A DNA stretch of 64,000 nt from positions 14,193,751 to 14,257,750 of the forward strand of contig CM061066.1 in the NCBI GenBank assembly GCA_030762895.1, read 5' to 3'. The stretch is from Sophora flavescens (lineage: Eukaryota; Streptophyta; Magnoliopsida; Fabales; Fabaceae). A program made the translations under genes and the position numbers. Below are positions 11,701 through 20,120 of the stretch, in pieces. Position 1 is the first letter of the stretch. Every line of letters starts with the position of its first letter. Below the pieces are notes generated by a model that saw only the letters and a list, made by a program, of their open reading frames with translations, was not told where the DNA came from and did not search any database.

Positions 11701-14700
11701 GCAAAAGAGCATGAAACGGTGAGTACCCGTCCGAACTTACCCCACCTTTGACGGGGAAAACTTCCTTTGACTTGGGTTGGATTCAGGTTCAGGTTTTCCC
11801 CGTTTTCCATAGTCAGGTGCGGGGGACGGAGATGCTGAACCTACCCCACTATTTAGGAAATTACAAAAATACCCTTATATATAAAGTTAGGGGTTTGGCC
11901 TCCTATTCTTCGTCACTTTCCAAATATGGTGGCTTCCCTTACTCTTCTCGACCTCATCCTTCTCCTTGTTTCATCGTTTCTACTTTGTCTCATTTTAAGG
12001 CTCAACGCTCTATCCACTAACAGGATCCCATGTCCACCACGCTCTAGGAGATCTTACAATACCCATATTTGTTTCAAGATCAGAGGCCTCGTTCACCCTT
12101 ACTCTAAGGTTGCTCTGTCACCGCGTGCTGCAAGAGATGATTATCAGATTCAACAACCAGCTGCCACACTTTCTTTATATTCAATGTGGCAGTGAACATG
12201 TCCCCACCTGGGGCAAGGATTGGTACCTAGTTTCCACACCGGTAAAGATCGGAGTCGAGGTCAGGGGATAGTGTTAGGGAGTCGGGGCAGGGTCAATAAA
12301 ACATGCCCCGTTGCCAAGCCTGTCGGGTAATGGGTTGTTCTCGGCACCGTCACCATGGGGGTGCACACGTCTTACTAGAATGGCTGATTTGGTTATTGAA
12401 AAGGAGAAAGAGGGAGGGGCAGATTTGGCATTCTGCAAAGCGGATGAATTTAGACCTAATCAGTCAAGTCCATAAAGGCCTTAGTACGTGGGTTCTTGAA
12501 GAAGGAAGGGTGATACTGAAGTTCTCTATGCTGAGCTTATCTTTCAATCTAATAGGTCAATCCCAAGTCTTCGAGAAAATGATGTGCAATTTTAAAATAC
12601 GATTTGGCTCCAATTTGGTATCATTCAGATTGGTTCACACTTCACAACTTCCGGCTGCAAGGCAGATTGGTGCGTTTTTCCTAGCTTCAGATCCCAGAAC
12701 AGGTCAACATACATCATGTTTGTCTCTTCTCCAGCTGAAGACAGAAGGGAAAGCTACTTGGGAGGATGTATCTCGAATTCATTTTCAGTTCCAGATGTCA
12801 ACCTCGACGACAAGGTTGCATTTCAACAGGGGTGGTATTGTTAGGATATAAGAACAGTTAGTTAGTGAGAGAGAATATAAATAAGGGTAGTTTGCTTTCA
12901 TTTTCTCAATAAATGACCAGGGAAAGCTTTTGTGAAGGGGAACCCTTAGAGGAGTGTTCTTTCTCCTATTCTCAGCCTTTCAATAAAATTGTTCATTTTC
13001 TTGATTTTTTTCCTACCAATTTCTCAATTTTGTTTCTTGGATTCCAAACAGTTAGCTATTTTAAAATTTAAAAAAGCTACTAAAAGAAGTTCTTATCCTC
13101 TACCAAAAACAAGCATACGTGAAAGAGTAAGAAAGATAGCAACTAGAGAAAATACAACAAATGAAGCAGAAGTTTACCTCTCCAAGATCAGAATCAGGAG
13201 GCCTTTCCTGAAATTGGACACTGGGAGCATGCTGCAGCTTGGTAAGATTCTCAAGTAGCCTAGATCGAATTTCATCTAGTAAATGACGGGAATTTTTGTT
13301 TTCCATGTTACTTGGGGCAACATGAAGGGTATAATCTGGACCAAAATATTCATAATACTCATGCTGTGGCATTTTGTCATCAACTTCCATTCCGAGAGCA
13401 ACTCCTGTCTGCCTTAACATATAACACATACAATTTATGTATTTGGGTGATAGTCTATACAGAAGAATGACTCAAATTATACATAAATAAAAACTTCAAG
13501 AACAAGCTGAGAAGTGAGAATCACCAGCTACATGACAAGTCACGTTAAATACTGAGAACCCTTGGGATATCCCAATTTTGATTTTATAGTTCATATTGAA
13601 TACAAGACTAAGAAAAAAGATGCAATGACTAACTATTTTGACCCCTCTGACACCAACTCTTCCACATAAATTTTGAAATTACTTAATGTTTGGCAATTTT
13701 TAAACTAACATATGAAAGAATAATGTTGTGCCAATTGCAAATTCCCTAACTCAGATATGGAATAAATGACAGCAATTTTATTATTAAAAAAAAATATACC
13801 TCATAGCACCAGCAACGAGCAACATTCCGAATGGTGTAGCCGCCGCCACCCAGTAGCAAGAGGGGTACATTGAATGATCTCATGTATCTAACACACTCTG
13901 CATGACCCCTAATTGAAAGATTGAAACATCCCAGCCTGTCTCCAGATAAAGAATCTGCACCGCACTGGAGAACTACTGCACCAGGCCTAAAAACTTCCAT
14001 TACTTTGCCAATTATTGGTTTGAACAATAAATGATAACTCTCGTCATCAATGCCATCATCAAGCGGAACATTAAGAGAGTAGTATTTTCCCTTTCCATAT
14101 CCAATATCACGTACATCCCCTGTACCAGGAAAATAATCACCAAATTTATGGAAGGAAACAGTCATGACTCTGTCAGTATTGTAAAAGCTTCCTCCACACC
14201 ATCTCCATGGTGGATATCAATGTCCACATATAAAACACGCTGCAAAAATGTAATATTGGCATTGTAAAATAGGAACGCACAAAACTTTGCAAACAGAAAC
14301 TGGACAAGTTCGGAACAGGGTAAATTCTTCATATTCCTCTGAAGTTATTGTCCAAATCAAATTAAAAATACCAAGTTTAAAATCTTACATTTAACCCACC
14401 CCTCACCATATACTTTACCCCGCTGAACCCCTTGAAGACTAAGAAACAATGGAATCATCAATAATTTAATTGAAACTGCCAATGCAGGGCTAAACTACCA
14501 TGCCTGAAATAATTTCATTTACCAGAAATTCGCTAATAGTGTATAAAGCCTCTTTCCAATGTTATGTTTTCTACTGTTTATGACCAGATTCCACAGGACC
14601 TCGCATTGTACTTCTCTCCACAGTTTATGCACAGAACTCACAATCTTTCTGACTAAACAGATGTGACTGCATCTTGGCAGGTTTGCTGTCACTTGGACCC

Positions 14701-17296
14701 AAAAAGAAAAAGAAAGAAGGTTTGCAGTGTTTCTGAATATCCAAGGGACTGTTGTGCTTTTAAAGCTAGATGAGAGTAAATTGTAGAACATAAGAATAAG
14801 AATTGGTGCAATAAGGTCAATTTTGGGTAAAAAATACAGGGGTTAAAGCATAATTACCCTCAACAAAAAACAAACAATTCAAACAAGCTGATGATCAAAC
14901 CAATATCCAGAAGAAGCCTCATATACAGTTTCTAGATTATGGCCAATACAGCAACAGACATTTGTTACATAAGTCATGCCAGTGGTCTCTTTTTTCCTTA
15001 TTGCTCAGAAAGCAGGCTTAACTAGATGTTTTCTCCCATTTTCTACACAATAAAACAACGGAAAACAACAACCACCAAAGCCTTTCCCTGCTACTAGGTG
15101 GGGTTGGTTACATGGATCAAATGATGCCATAATGTCCTATAGTAAATCATTTCTATAGACAAATCATTTACATCTACATCCTCCGAAATGGTTTCGCCTA
15201 TAGTTTTTTTTCCCCCTTCTACCTCTAGCGATTGGGCTACCCTCCATTTGATCTATTCTCCTCTCCTTATTGGGTGTTTTTCAGTTCTTCTCCACACATG
15301 TCCGAACCACTAACGCGAGATTCTATCATCTTTTCTACAATAGGTGCTACCTCACCTTTCTCTTTAATGCATTCATTCCTAGTCATATCTTGTCTAGGGT
15401 GTCCACTCATCTAACAAGACATATTCATCTCTACTTCATTAAGTTTATTCTCTTGTTGGCTTTTTACTGCCCAACATTCAATCTCATACAATATCGCAGG
15501 TCTTATAGTAGTTAGGTAAAATTTTCCCTTAAGCTTGAGCAGTACTTTCCTATCATAGATAACACCTGAAGCATTCCCCCATTTCATCCGTCATGAATCC
15601 TATGGTTTCCAGCTCTCTTTATTCATGTGGTTTTGTAAAATTGACCCAAGTACTTAAACCATGTGAGTTGTGGTATGATATGTTCTCCAATTTTCACGTC
15701 TATGATAGAACTAGTGCAAGCCTCTTGCCAAACTTACATAGTTACATTCCATATATTCCGTCTTATTTCTACTCAAATGAAAGCCTTCCAAAGCTTGTTT
15801 CCACATCTCTAACTTTTCCTCTCTCAACTCTCCCACTAGGACTATATCATCTACAAAAAAAAACTGCATCGTTGCACTGGCTCTTGGTTATGCCTAATAA
15901 GCACATCAAAGACCAAGGAAAAAGATAGGGGCTTAAAGTTGACCATCGGTGCAGTCCTACATTTATAGGAAAATCTTTTGTGGCCCTGTCTTGTGTTCTC
16001 ATACTAGTCATGACCTCATCATACATATCCTTGATTGCTTGAATATAGGCAATACGAATTCCTTTCTTCTCAAGAGCCTTCCATAATACCTCCCTTGGCA
16101 GCTTATCATATTGCCTTTTCCAAATTGATGAAAACCATGTGTTGGTCTTTTTGATTCCTCTGCTATCGCTCCATCAACAATGCTATAATTACGCTATTTT
16201 TGTATAAATCTGAGCAGGCAGTAACACATTCGCTGTTTTGGTCCCTAGTTGTACAAACAAAATCATAGTAAAGAATCAAGGGAAAACAACAATGCTGTAA
16301 TTAAGTTATATCTGTATTAAATCTGAGCAAGCAGTTGCACAATCGTTGTTGTTGGCTCCAAGTAGTAGAAACAAATTCATTAATCTCGTATAAGATACCG
16401 AGTAGAGTAATGACAAATTAATGATTTCATATGCTGGCTGATAATAGGCATGGGACTTACGATGTTGGGAATTTAAAATAAAAGCTTCACAAGGTGAGAA
16501 GTATCTTCTTCTTTTTTTTGAGCTAAAAAGGGGCCCCTTTTCTATTAAATTTAGCATTGTTCCTGTGAAGCAGTCTCCAGGAGGATCTAAAAGAAAATAA
16601 TCTTAGATAAAGAGGAATGCTCATGAATTTTCCTTCATTATTCACTTGGCCACTCAGGTACTTATTCCCCACAGCATCATGAAGAAGACATTGAAGAATA
16701 AAAAATCAATATACCTCTAAAGCAGGGGAAAAAGGAAAAACCAAGAGGAAATACACTATTAGACAAACCTCGTGCTGTTTAAGAAGTTCTAAGATTGCGA
16801 GGACTATATCATTAACATAGCAAAATCCAGAAGCCTCACACTTCTTGGCATGATGCAGCCCACCAGCCCAGTTGACAGCAATATCACATTGGTCATGATT
16901 CAACTTGACAGCACCACCAACTGAACCTCCAGCATAAGTTTGACAGAAAGAGTAGAGGCCATCAAAGACAGGACAGTCTTCACCAACATTAAAGCGTTTG
17001 AGTTGCCTCAGATGATCCTGCTGTGTTTCAGGGGTTATGCTTCGAAGGAATGCAACATAATCATCAGCATGAAAACGGCAAAGGTCCCTGTCTCTAGCAG
17101 GAAATGGCTTGAGGACCTGCATGTGCTGAAGCAATCCGTAGTGGGCAAGAAGAGCATGTGTCATCCGTATACGATGTGGCTTCATGGGGTGACCTTGCCC
17201 ATAATAGTAATTCCCAACCTCTGGATCATAGAAATAGCATACCTTTCTCTTCACCCCATCAGGTGCAGATGGTAGAGAATTTCCACCGGCATCCAT
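837..17296 (-). CDS. HDA19: Histone deacetylase HDA19-like (class I RPD3 type), six exons, frameshifted in exon 2
   Basis: Zn-dependent lysine deacetylase acting on histone tails in nuclear corepressor complexes. The coding exons, joined on the minus strand, are 17296-16769, 14239-13800, 13408-13178, 10539-10469, 10388-10331 and 926-837. All five introns are GT-AG, and phases agree except for one lost base in exon 2. Exon 1 carries GGLHHAKK; exon 2 carries DIDIHHGDG, QCGADSL and GGGGYTIRN; exon 3 carries EYYEYFGPDYTLHV and FQERPPD; exons 4-6 are an acidic tail with RWDPDSDMDIDD. These match the HDA19 group rather than HDA6. The start is the ATG at 17296, which gives MDAGGNSLPS; an in-frame TGA lies 14 codons further upstream. 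With the lost base counted, the product would be about 472 residues, near the usual roughly 500. As written the frame ends at 14162-14164. The last exon, across a 9.4-kb intron filled with transposons, is the least certain part. Confidence 0.88.
927..1727 (-). other. HDA19 intron 5, distal part, no recognised feature
   Basis: AT-rich intron sequence next to exon 6. Short open frames at 1202-1538 have no recognisable motif. I see no transposon ends before the MITE at 1728. Confidence 0.5.
1728..1934. mobile_element. Tourist-like MITE with a nested inverted repeat
   Basis: The ends form an imperfect inverted repeat: GTGTTTGGTTGGAGGGGAGG from 1732 faces its complement near 1908-1928. Inside it a perfect 17-bp inverted repeat (CTTTCATGTTTGGTTCA at about 1777 and its complement ending about 1888) gives a second stem. 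GTTTGG near the termini is typical of PIF/Harbinger-derived MITEs. A clean target duplication is not visible, so exact borders are uncertain. Confidence 0.6.
1980..2291. mobile_element. Tourist-like MITE with TTA target duplication
   Basis: The element begins GGCTATGTTTGG and ends CCAAACATAGCC, an exact 12-bp terminal inverted repeat. It is flanked on both sides by TTA (1977-1979 and 2292-2294), the target preference of PIF/Harbinger transposases. The 312-bp body holds repeated GGAGTGG motifs and no protein-coding capacity. Confidence 0.82.
2292..3139 (-). other. HDA19 intron 5, no recognised feature
   Basis: Between two MITEs. The segment contains a G/A-rich patch near 2780-2800 and sequence resembling degraded repeat DNA around 2800-3110, but nothing I can name. 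Confidence 0.4.
3140..3448. mobile_element. Tourist-like MITE, third copy type, TTA target duplication
   Basis: The left end GGATCTGTTTGGTATTACAT pairs imperfectly with the right end (complement GATGTGTTTAGTATGATAC). TTA is present at 3137-3139 and 3449-3451. An internal inverted repeat centres on TTTGGTGGG at about 3260 and CCCACCAAAA at about 3330. It is non-coding and 309 bp. Confidence 0.7.
3544..3877 (+). repeat. Chromovirus 5' LTR
   Basis: Starts TGCATGAAGCACTG and ends TACTCATCA. It matches 8422-8750 over most of its length, except that about 55 bp near 3580-3635 are unrelated to the corresponding stretch of the 3' LTR. Confidence 0.85.
3880..3891 (+). other. Primer binding site, tRNA-iMet
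   Basis: TGGTATCAAAGC lies 2 bp after the 5' LTR and differs at one position from the usual TGGTATCAGAGC, the complement of the plant initiator tRNA-Met 3' end. Confidence 0.85.
3909..5093 (+). pseudogene. Chromovirus gag, ended by an in-frame TGA
   Basis: Retrotransposon capsid protein. The frame is open further upstream into the LTR, but the likely start is the ATG at 3909 (MVITRSGMDARVDNVEQGVK). A coiled-coil-like N-terminus is followed by an Arg-rich stretch, the capsid domain (AYGWIVKIERYF, then WYQWWEE and FRDRFELVS) and a zinc knuckle of the CxxCGEKWxxxHxC form near 4890-4935. The TGA at 5091-5093 replaces what is probably a Trp codon, because the same frame continues directly into protease. 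Confidence 0.85.
5094..5843 (+). pseudogene. Chromovirus protease and start of reverse transcriptase
   Basis: Same frame as gag. The aspartic protease active site reads DCGATSNFIS at about 5130 and is followed by the LGMDWLAS motif. The N-terminal reverse transcriptase motifs RPYRYPYYQKNEIE and SPFSSPVILVKKDGGWRLC follow. The frame ends at 5843 because of a short deletion just before the conserved DYR motif. Confidence 0.85.
5844..6805 (+). pseudogene. Chromovirus reverse transcriptase and RNase H, frameshifted
   Basis: Fingers and palm continue in shifted frames (DYRALN, FSKLDLKSSYHQIR, IPKTAFRT at 5840-6010). A deletion near 6033 removes the MPFG motif. From 6035 the frame is open: NAPSTFQALMNQ, the active site FFDDILVYSR at about 6113, GHIVSGRGV, then the connection and RNase H with VETDASRKGIGAVLMQEG and VHTDQKSL. 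It ends at 6805 by a frameshift before the end of RNase H. Confidence 0.85.
6806..7852 (+). pseudogene. Chromovirus integrase, catalytic core broken
   Basis: Begins with the end of RNase H (KYKPGTENKATDALS). The integrase zinc finger follows (HSGYF, then CETCQRNK at about 7190). The core has the two Asp motifs (SMDFIGGLP and VSDRNR). The third catalytic residue, Glu, is Lys (AAA at 7583-7585) in the segment GQTKVVHRCLE. A TAG at 7520-7522 and a TAA at 7850-7852 interrupt the frame, and a frameshift lies near 7080. Confidence 0.85.
7865..8428 (+). pseudogene. Chromovirus integrase C-terminus and chromodomain
   Basis: The same frame continues after the TAA. The GPY/F-type region contains PRYYGPYPITEKI and VHPVFHSSLLKK. 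A chromodomain lies at about 8180-8330 (VLMKWKGLPSCENSWE), then FHLEDKV. Chromodomains of this class are thought to steer integration toward marked chromatin. The stop overlaps the first bases of the 3' LTR. Confidence 0.85.
8422..8750 (+). repeat. Chromovirus 3' LTR
   Basis: Repeats 3544-3877, starting TGCATGAAGCACTG and ending TACTCATCA. Preceded by a purine-rich tract near 8386-8402 within the end of the coding frame. Confidence 0.85.
8751..8781. repeat. (TA)n(GA)n microsatellite
   Basis: About 14 bp of TA repeat run directly into about 16 bp of GA repeat immediately after the 3' LTR. Confidence 0.9.
8782..10330 (-). other. HDA19 intron 5, proximal part, no recognised feature
   Basis: AT-rich intron sequence up to exon 5. 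I find no coding motif, LTR end or inverted-repeat transposon in it. Confidence 0.5.
10331..10388 (-). CDS. HDA19: HDA19 exon 5
   Basis: A 58-nt exon that completes the split Arg codon and reads ELLPSKVKKEMVEPQLNDP, phase 0 at its end (exons 4 and 5 total 129 nt). It is separated from exon 4 by an 80-bp intron. It is basic then acidic, like the PSRVKRE segment of other HDA19 tails. Confidence 0.82.
10469..10539 (-). CDS. HDA19: HDA19 exon 4
   Basis: A 71-nt exon encoding ANEDHDDGDERWDPDSDMDI and ending inside an Arg codon (CG, then GT donor). The acidic RWDPDSDMD segment is characteristic of the HDA19 C-terminal tail. Confidence 0.88.
10705..10900. mobile_element. MITE-like inverted-repeat DNA in HDA19 intron 3
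   Basis: Three GTTTGGTT motifs (about 10711, 10791, 10854) and several facing copies of TTCCTGGGAAT and its complement make a foldable 200-bp segment. The style matches Tourist MITEs, but I cannot fix its termini or a target duplication. Confidence 0.35.
10925..11690 (+). other. Unrecognised coding-like remnant in HDA19 intron 3
   Basis: Plus-strand frames at 11167-11352 and 11362-11613 look like one former protein broken by a stop: they are rich in Lys, Ser and Pro, with the strings LRAKILVEKITAEVGDGDA and TPNLDSSMEVGGTLMVSTPW. I do not recognise the family. The position beside a chromovirus tail suggests retrotransposon-internal sequence. Confidence 0.3.
11693..12322. mobile_element. Possible non-autonomous hAT-like relic
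   Basis: The left end TAGGCATGGCAAAAGAGCAT faces a right end whose complement is CAGGCTTGGCAACGGGGCAT, an imperfect terminal inverted repeat. The body has GC-rich motifs (GTACCCGTCC, GGGGACGG) in an otherwise AT-rich intron. No 8-bp target duplication is convincing, so the call is tentative. Confidence 0.35.
12735..12990 (+). mobile_element. Truncated chromovirus tail and LTR fragment
   Basis: A plus-strand frame ends in a chromodomain-like tail (GKATWEDVSRIHFQFQ) and closes GGIVRI, a common end of plant Ty3 pol. A purine-rich step (CAGGGGTGGTAT) then leads into an LTR-like start TGTTAGGATATAAGAACAG at 12839. The LTR is cut off near 12990 before intron sequence resumes. Confidence 0.6.
13178..13408 (-). 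CDS. HDA19: HDA19 exon 3
   Basis: There are 77 codons in phase 0 at both ends, starting TGVALGMEVDDKMPQHEYYE and ending PPDSDLGE. It contains the end of the deacetylase domain (YFGPDYTLHVAPSNMENKN) and the start of the variable tail. Splice sites are AG at 13409-13410 and GT at 13177-13176 on the minus strand. Confidence 0.92.
13409..13799 (-). other. HDA19 intron 2
   Basis: A 391-bp GT-AG intron, AT-rich, without a recognised insertion. Confidence 0.85.
13800..14239 (-). CDS. HDA19: HDA19 exon 2, one base short
   Basis: The exon starts after CAG at 14240-14242 and ends before GT at 13799-13798. It is 440 nt long, whereas both flanking junctions are phase 0, so a multiple of three (441) is expected. 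The first 19 codons read in one frame to GVEEAF. The conserved continuation (TDRVMTVSFHKFGD onward) is in the next frame. The missing T is in the run at 14183-14186 (aaaa on the plus strand). Read literally, translation runs six foreign residues to TGA at 14162-14164 and loses the third zinc-ligand Asp and the catalytic Tyr region. Confidence 0.92.
14240..15189 (-). other. HDA19 intron 1, proximal part, no recognised feature
   Basis: Intron sequence between exon 2 and the LINE fragment. A 90-codon open frame at 14519-14791 has no recognised motif. Confidence 0.5.
15190..16175 (-). mobile_element. LINE (RTE-type) reverse transcriptase fragment
   Basis: The minus strand encodes, in broken frames, the C-terminal half of a plant RTE-type LINE ORF2 reverse transcriptase. 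In order from high to low coordinates the remnants correspond to the VFIDLEKA-like palm region near 16130, the region after the catalytic Asp pair near 15880, and the C-terminal connection domain. Many indels and stops show it is old. It is in the sense orientation of HDA19 within intron 1. Confidence 0.65.
16176..16768 (-). other. HDA19 intron 1, distal part, no recognised feature
   Basis: Intron sequence from the LINE fragment to the exon 1 donor. Two near-repeats of a 40-bp stretch (about 16190-16235 and 16300-16345) are visible and suggest a small local duplication. Confidence 0.45.
16769..17296 (-). CDS. HDA19: HDA19 exon 1 (coding part)
   Basis: There are 176 codons, from MDAGGNSLPS to the segment ending LLKQHE, followed by a GT donor at 16768-16767 (phase 0). 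It holds the N-terminal half of the deacetylase fold, including YYYGQGHPMKPHRIRM, the NVGEDCPVFDGL segment and the active-site HHAKK. The frame is fully open. Confidence 0.93.
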
Positions 17297-17830
17297 GTGT
17301 GCTGTTTCACCGAAATCTTTCTGCTTGTCAATGTTCAATCATCCTAACCTCTGAAGCAACGTTACGCTAATTTTCTCTGCGGAGCCGTTGACACGCGTGG
17401 CGGAGTATCGGAGGACTTTTTTTAAAATAAAATAAAATAATTTCCGACACGCGTTCAATACGCCGTCGATACGCCGTGAGTACGCCGTCGATACGCCATT
17501 GCACGCCGTGACGGCATAAGCAGTGGCTGTGTTGGGGCAACAGTGTGCGAAAGATGCAGTAGTAGAGATGTTGGGTGAAGAAGAAGCGGCTGTGCAGTTG
17601 TGTTGGGTTTGGGCAAGAAGAAGAAGCAGCTGCGTTGAGTGATGAAGGGGAAGCAGTTGTGTTAGTTTAGGACAAGAGTGGTGGGCGGCTGATAGGGAAG
17701 AAGATAACACTAGGGTTTCTTGATTTCTTAAGGACCTTAGGTGTGTTGGGTCTCCACCAAAATTGGGCTGGGCCACTTTATTTATGAATATGTTTACACT
17801 GACACTTCTGTAGTTTTTTTTTTTCACATG
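17297..17830 (-). promoter_or_regulatory. HDA19: HDA19 5' UTR and proximal upstream region
   Basis: Located directly upstream of the ATG at 17296 on the minus strand. An in-frame TGA at 17339-17341 excludes a longer N-terminus; the TTG codon just after it is not a likely start. The region contains an 11-bp tandem repeat (17459-17512), a GAA/GAAG-rich tract on the plus strand (17575-17640) and an A/T-rich run near 17415-17441. No TATA box stands out, which suits a housekeeping promoter. Confidence 0.5.
17459..17512. repeat. Five 11-bp TACGCCGTCGA-type tandem repeats upstream of HDA19
   Basis: Units start at 17459, 17470, 17481, 17492 and 17502 with core ACGCCGT. The period is one helical turn. 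They lie 160-220 bp upstream of the ATG and are rich in CpG. Confidence 0.8.
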
Positions 17831-18139
17831 GGGGGGAATGTATGTTTTATTTTTTCGAACTATATTTTTGGAAATGGATTGGAATGTTAATAAAGTTTTC
17901 CCATCTTCACTTATGGAAATAGAGTTTTTCCAAATTTATAACTATTATTCATTAATTTTATTCCCAAAATACTTTTATACCTGAGAATAAATTTTTAAAA
18001 CTTATAACAATCTTTATTCTCATGCCCACGTTTCCCGGAAATACTTTCCTCCAGACACGTCTAAGGTGAAGTGGGAAGATAAGGGCCTCACCCATGAAGC
18101 ACTAAGTAGTGATGTAAAATGATAGTTATATCTTTATCC
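17831..18139. other. AT-rich intergenic DNA, repeat-like
   Basis: Contains several TATTCCC and GGAATA-type motifs that resemble decayed MITE DNA (TTATTCTCATGCCCACGTTT near 18010), but no intact terminal repeats. Confidence 0.35.
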
Positions 18140-18960
18140 CTATCCTTCCATCCCAACAACCAGCTCCCTGACAAACACGACTGACATACGGCAGCGGAGG
18201 TGTCGGCGGCGAGGAAATGCCATTTTAGCCTTCTCTTCACCACCATCCCATCCCCACCCTTCGTCCACCACCACCAGCTGGGCCTCCACTCGCATCATCC
18301 ACCTCCACCATCTCAGCGACAAAAACTTAGGTCTCACACCGACGGAGCTGGCCTTAAAGCTCTCTCACTCCATAACCACCACATAGTTCTGCTCTATATC
18401 ACTACCGCTAACCGCTGATCCATCATCTCGTCCTAGATCGTCGCTCCGTCGTCTCATCCCAGCTCCGCAGCTCTGCTTGCTTCTGCTAACCGCACGTCCC
18501 ACACCACACCCAGATCCACCACGCAAGCCCGTTGTGGCACCGTCGGAGTGATCTCAAATGTTCTGCAACTTCGATTGCGACGTTAGGCAGGCTCTCCAAG
18601 CTCAATGGTGTCGCCGTCCTCACCCCTCTTTCCCTTAACCCATATCTGTTGTCGGATCTGCTTTCACATTCAAGGGCTCGCGATGGAGAAAGATGGAGAG
18701 ACTATGATGGTGCAGTGGTGGCTCAGTGGTCCTCTGCGGTGGTGCCTTGCAGTCGAGATGATCGGGCCTCATCTTCTTCCTCCAGATGTTATCGATTCAC
18801 GTCCTATTTTCATTTCCAGATTCCGGCCACCTATCTCAACTGGCTGTGCAACAGGCGGCGTCAGTGCCTCCCATGGCGGCCGTGAGGCCGCTAAGTTGAG
18901 GACGGCTGAACGTGGCAGGGGAAGCGGTGAGGGGAGGATGGGCTTATGGTGAGGCACTTA
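18140..18960. other. GC-richer unassigned segment with overlapping frames
   Basis: Base composition is clearly richer in C and G than the flanks, with CCACCACC and CTCC-rich stretches. Overlapping open frames on both strands (for example plus 18532-18885 and 18605-18952) have no recognised domain. It may be decayed gene or retroposed sequence; I cannot assign it. Confidence 0.35.
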
Positions 18961-19173
18961 TGCTCCAACTTCACCTTAGATTTCCTCCTGTACTTGTGTT
19001 ATATACTTTTCAATCATGTATATCATTTTCTTGTTATTTCAATAACCATCTTGTTTCTACCAAAAAAAAAACCTATCTTGTTATAAAAAATATTAGGATA
19101 TAACGGTATATTATACCATAGAGATAAATACATAACATGTAATAACATATAAAGATAGAATTAATGTGATAAC

Positions 19174-19177
<4 letters not shown>
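18961..19177. other. AT-rich spacer with an A-run
   Basis: Contains a (A)9-10 run near 19063-19071 after a T-rich stretch, possibly the 3' end of a retroposed copy of the GC-richer segment to its left. Confidence 0.3.

Positions 19178-19233
<56 letters not shown>
19178..19233. repeat. (TA)n microsatellite
   Basis: About 56 bp of uninterrupted TA repeat. Confidence 0.95.
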
Positions 19234-19237
<4 letters not shown>

Positions 19238-19249
19238 TAATTATGTGGA

Positions 19250-19392
19250 TAAATGATTCTTATATGTTTTGATTAATGACCAAACTTAATGATCAATAAC
19301 AATGATTTGATTATTACTTTGATTCACTAACAACTTGCAAAAGCTAAAATTTTCAATGGGAATATTAGAGCAAGGAAAGTGAATGCAAAAAA
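19250..19392 (+). mobile_element. Ty1/copia (SIRE/Maximus-like) LTR number 1, left part
   Basis: Sequence rich in TTTTGAT, ATGACC and AAGGAA motifs that continues, after removal of element G1 and its AAAAA duplication, into 27454 onward. The composition and order resemble the starts of the copia LTRs at 56235 and 62367. Its exact left end is not determined. Confidence 0.45.
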
Positions 19393-20120
19393 TGTAACGC
19401 CCTTCGTTACATTAGTAACCCAAATTAATTTCAATAAAAATCCTTCAAAACATTTAATTAAAATACAAAAGTCATAAAATTTTTCTCAAATAACTAAGTA
19501 TGAAAATAATTCTTATTAAATAAAATAATAGTATTTACAAAGTATTGAAAAAAATTATTAAATCCAATCATTTGAATAAAAACTAAAATCCTCAAAACCT
19601 GGTGTCTAATTACAATCTGAGAAAAAAAGTACGTAAAGCCAAGAACGTCGTTCGCATAATACTCTAAACCATACTACATTACTAACCAACTAGCTAATCA
19701 AAGATAACTCTTCAGATCTCTGGATCCTCAACAGCGATGTCCTCGGGCTCTGAAAACAACACTTATAATGAGATATAAAATCCTAGTGCACAACAATACA
19801 GTTATAAAATGTTTCTAAAATAGTGTTGTTCTCAGCCGGCGTGGTAACCGGAAAAACTGTCCATGATATCCGTTAACTTTCCAAAATAATATATAAAAAG
19901 AATACTTTTCATAAAAACAAAAATTTCATCAAGTCAAATGCTATAGCATAAGATCAACTCGTCTCAATGTATCACATTCCATATACCAAGTAAATTCTAA
20001 ATTTATCCAAGTGACTTGAAGCCCTCATAATTAAATTGGTCTCTTGCCGGCATGCCGTAAGTCCCACACATCACACGACAATGGCGTCCCATTGCCCACC
20101 CCTACTCATGAGGAATGTTT

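Noticed and set aside
14162..14239. Alternative splicing that would repair the HDA19 frame
   Set aside because: No AG/GT pair near the lesion would remove it while keeping the conserved VEEAF and TDRVMT segments.
17297..17338. A longer HDA19 N-terminus starting 14 codons upstream
   Set aside because: The upstream codon is TTG, not ATG, and follows an in-frame TGA directly; the ATG at 17296 gives the usual MDAGGNS start.
17339..17827. A 162-codon minus-strand frame upstream of HDA19
   Set aside because: Its residues are low-complexity products of CTT/GAA repeats and the 11-bp repeat; no domain is visible.
18532..18952. Overlapping plus-strand frames as a protein gene
   Set aside because: Two frames overlap with equal plausibility and neither has a recognisable motif or gene structure.
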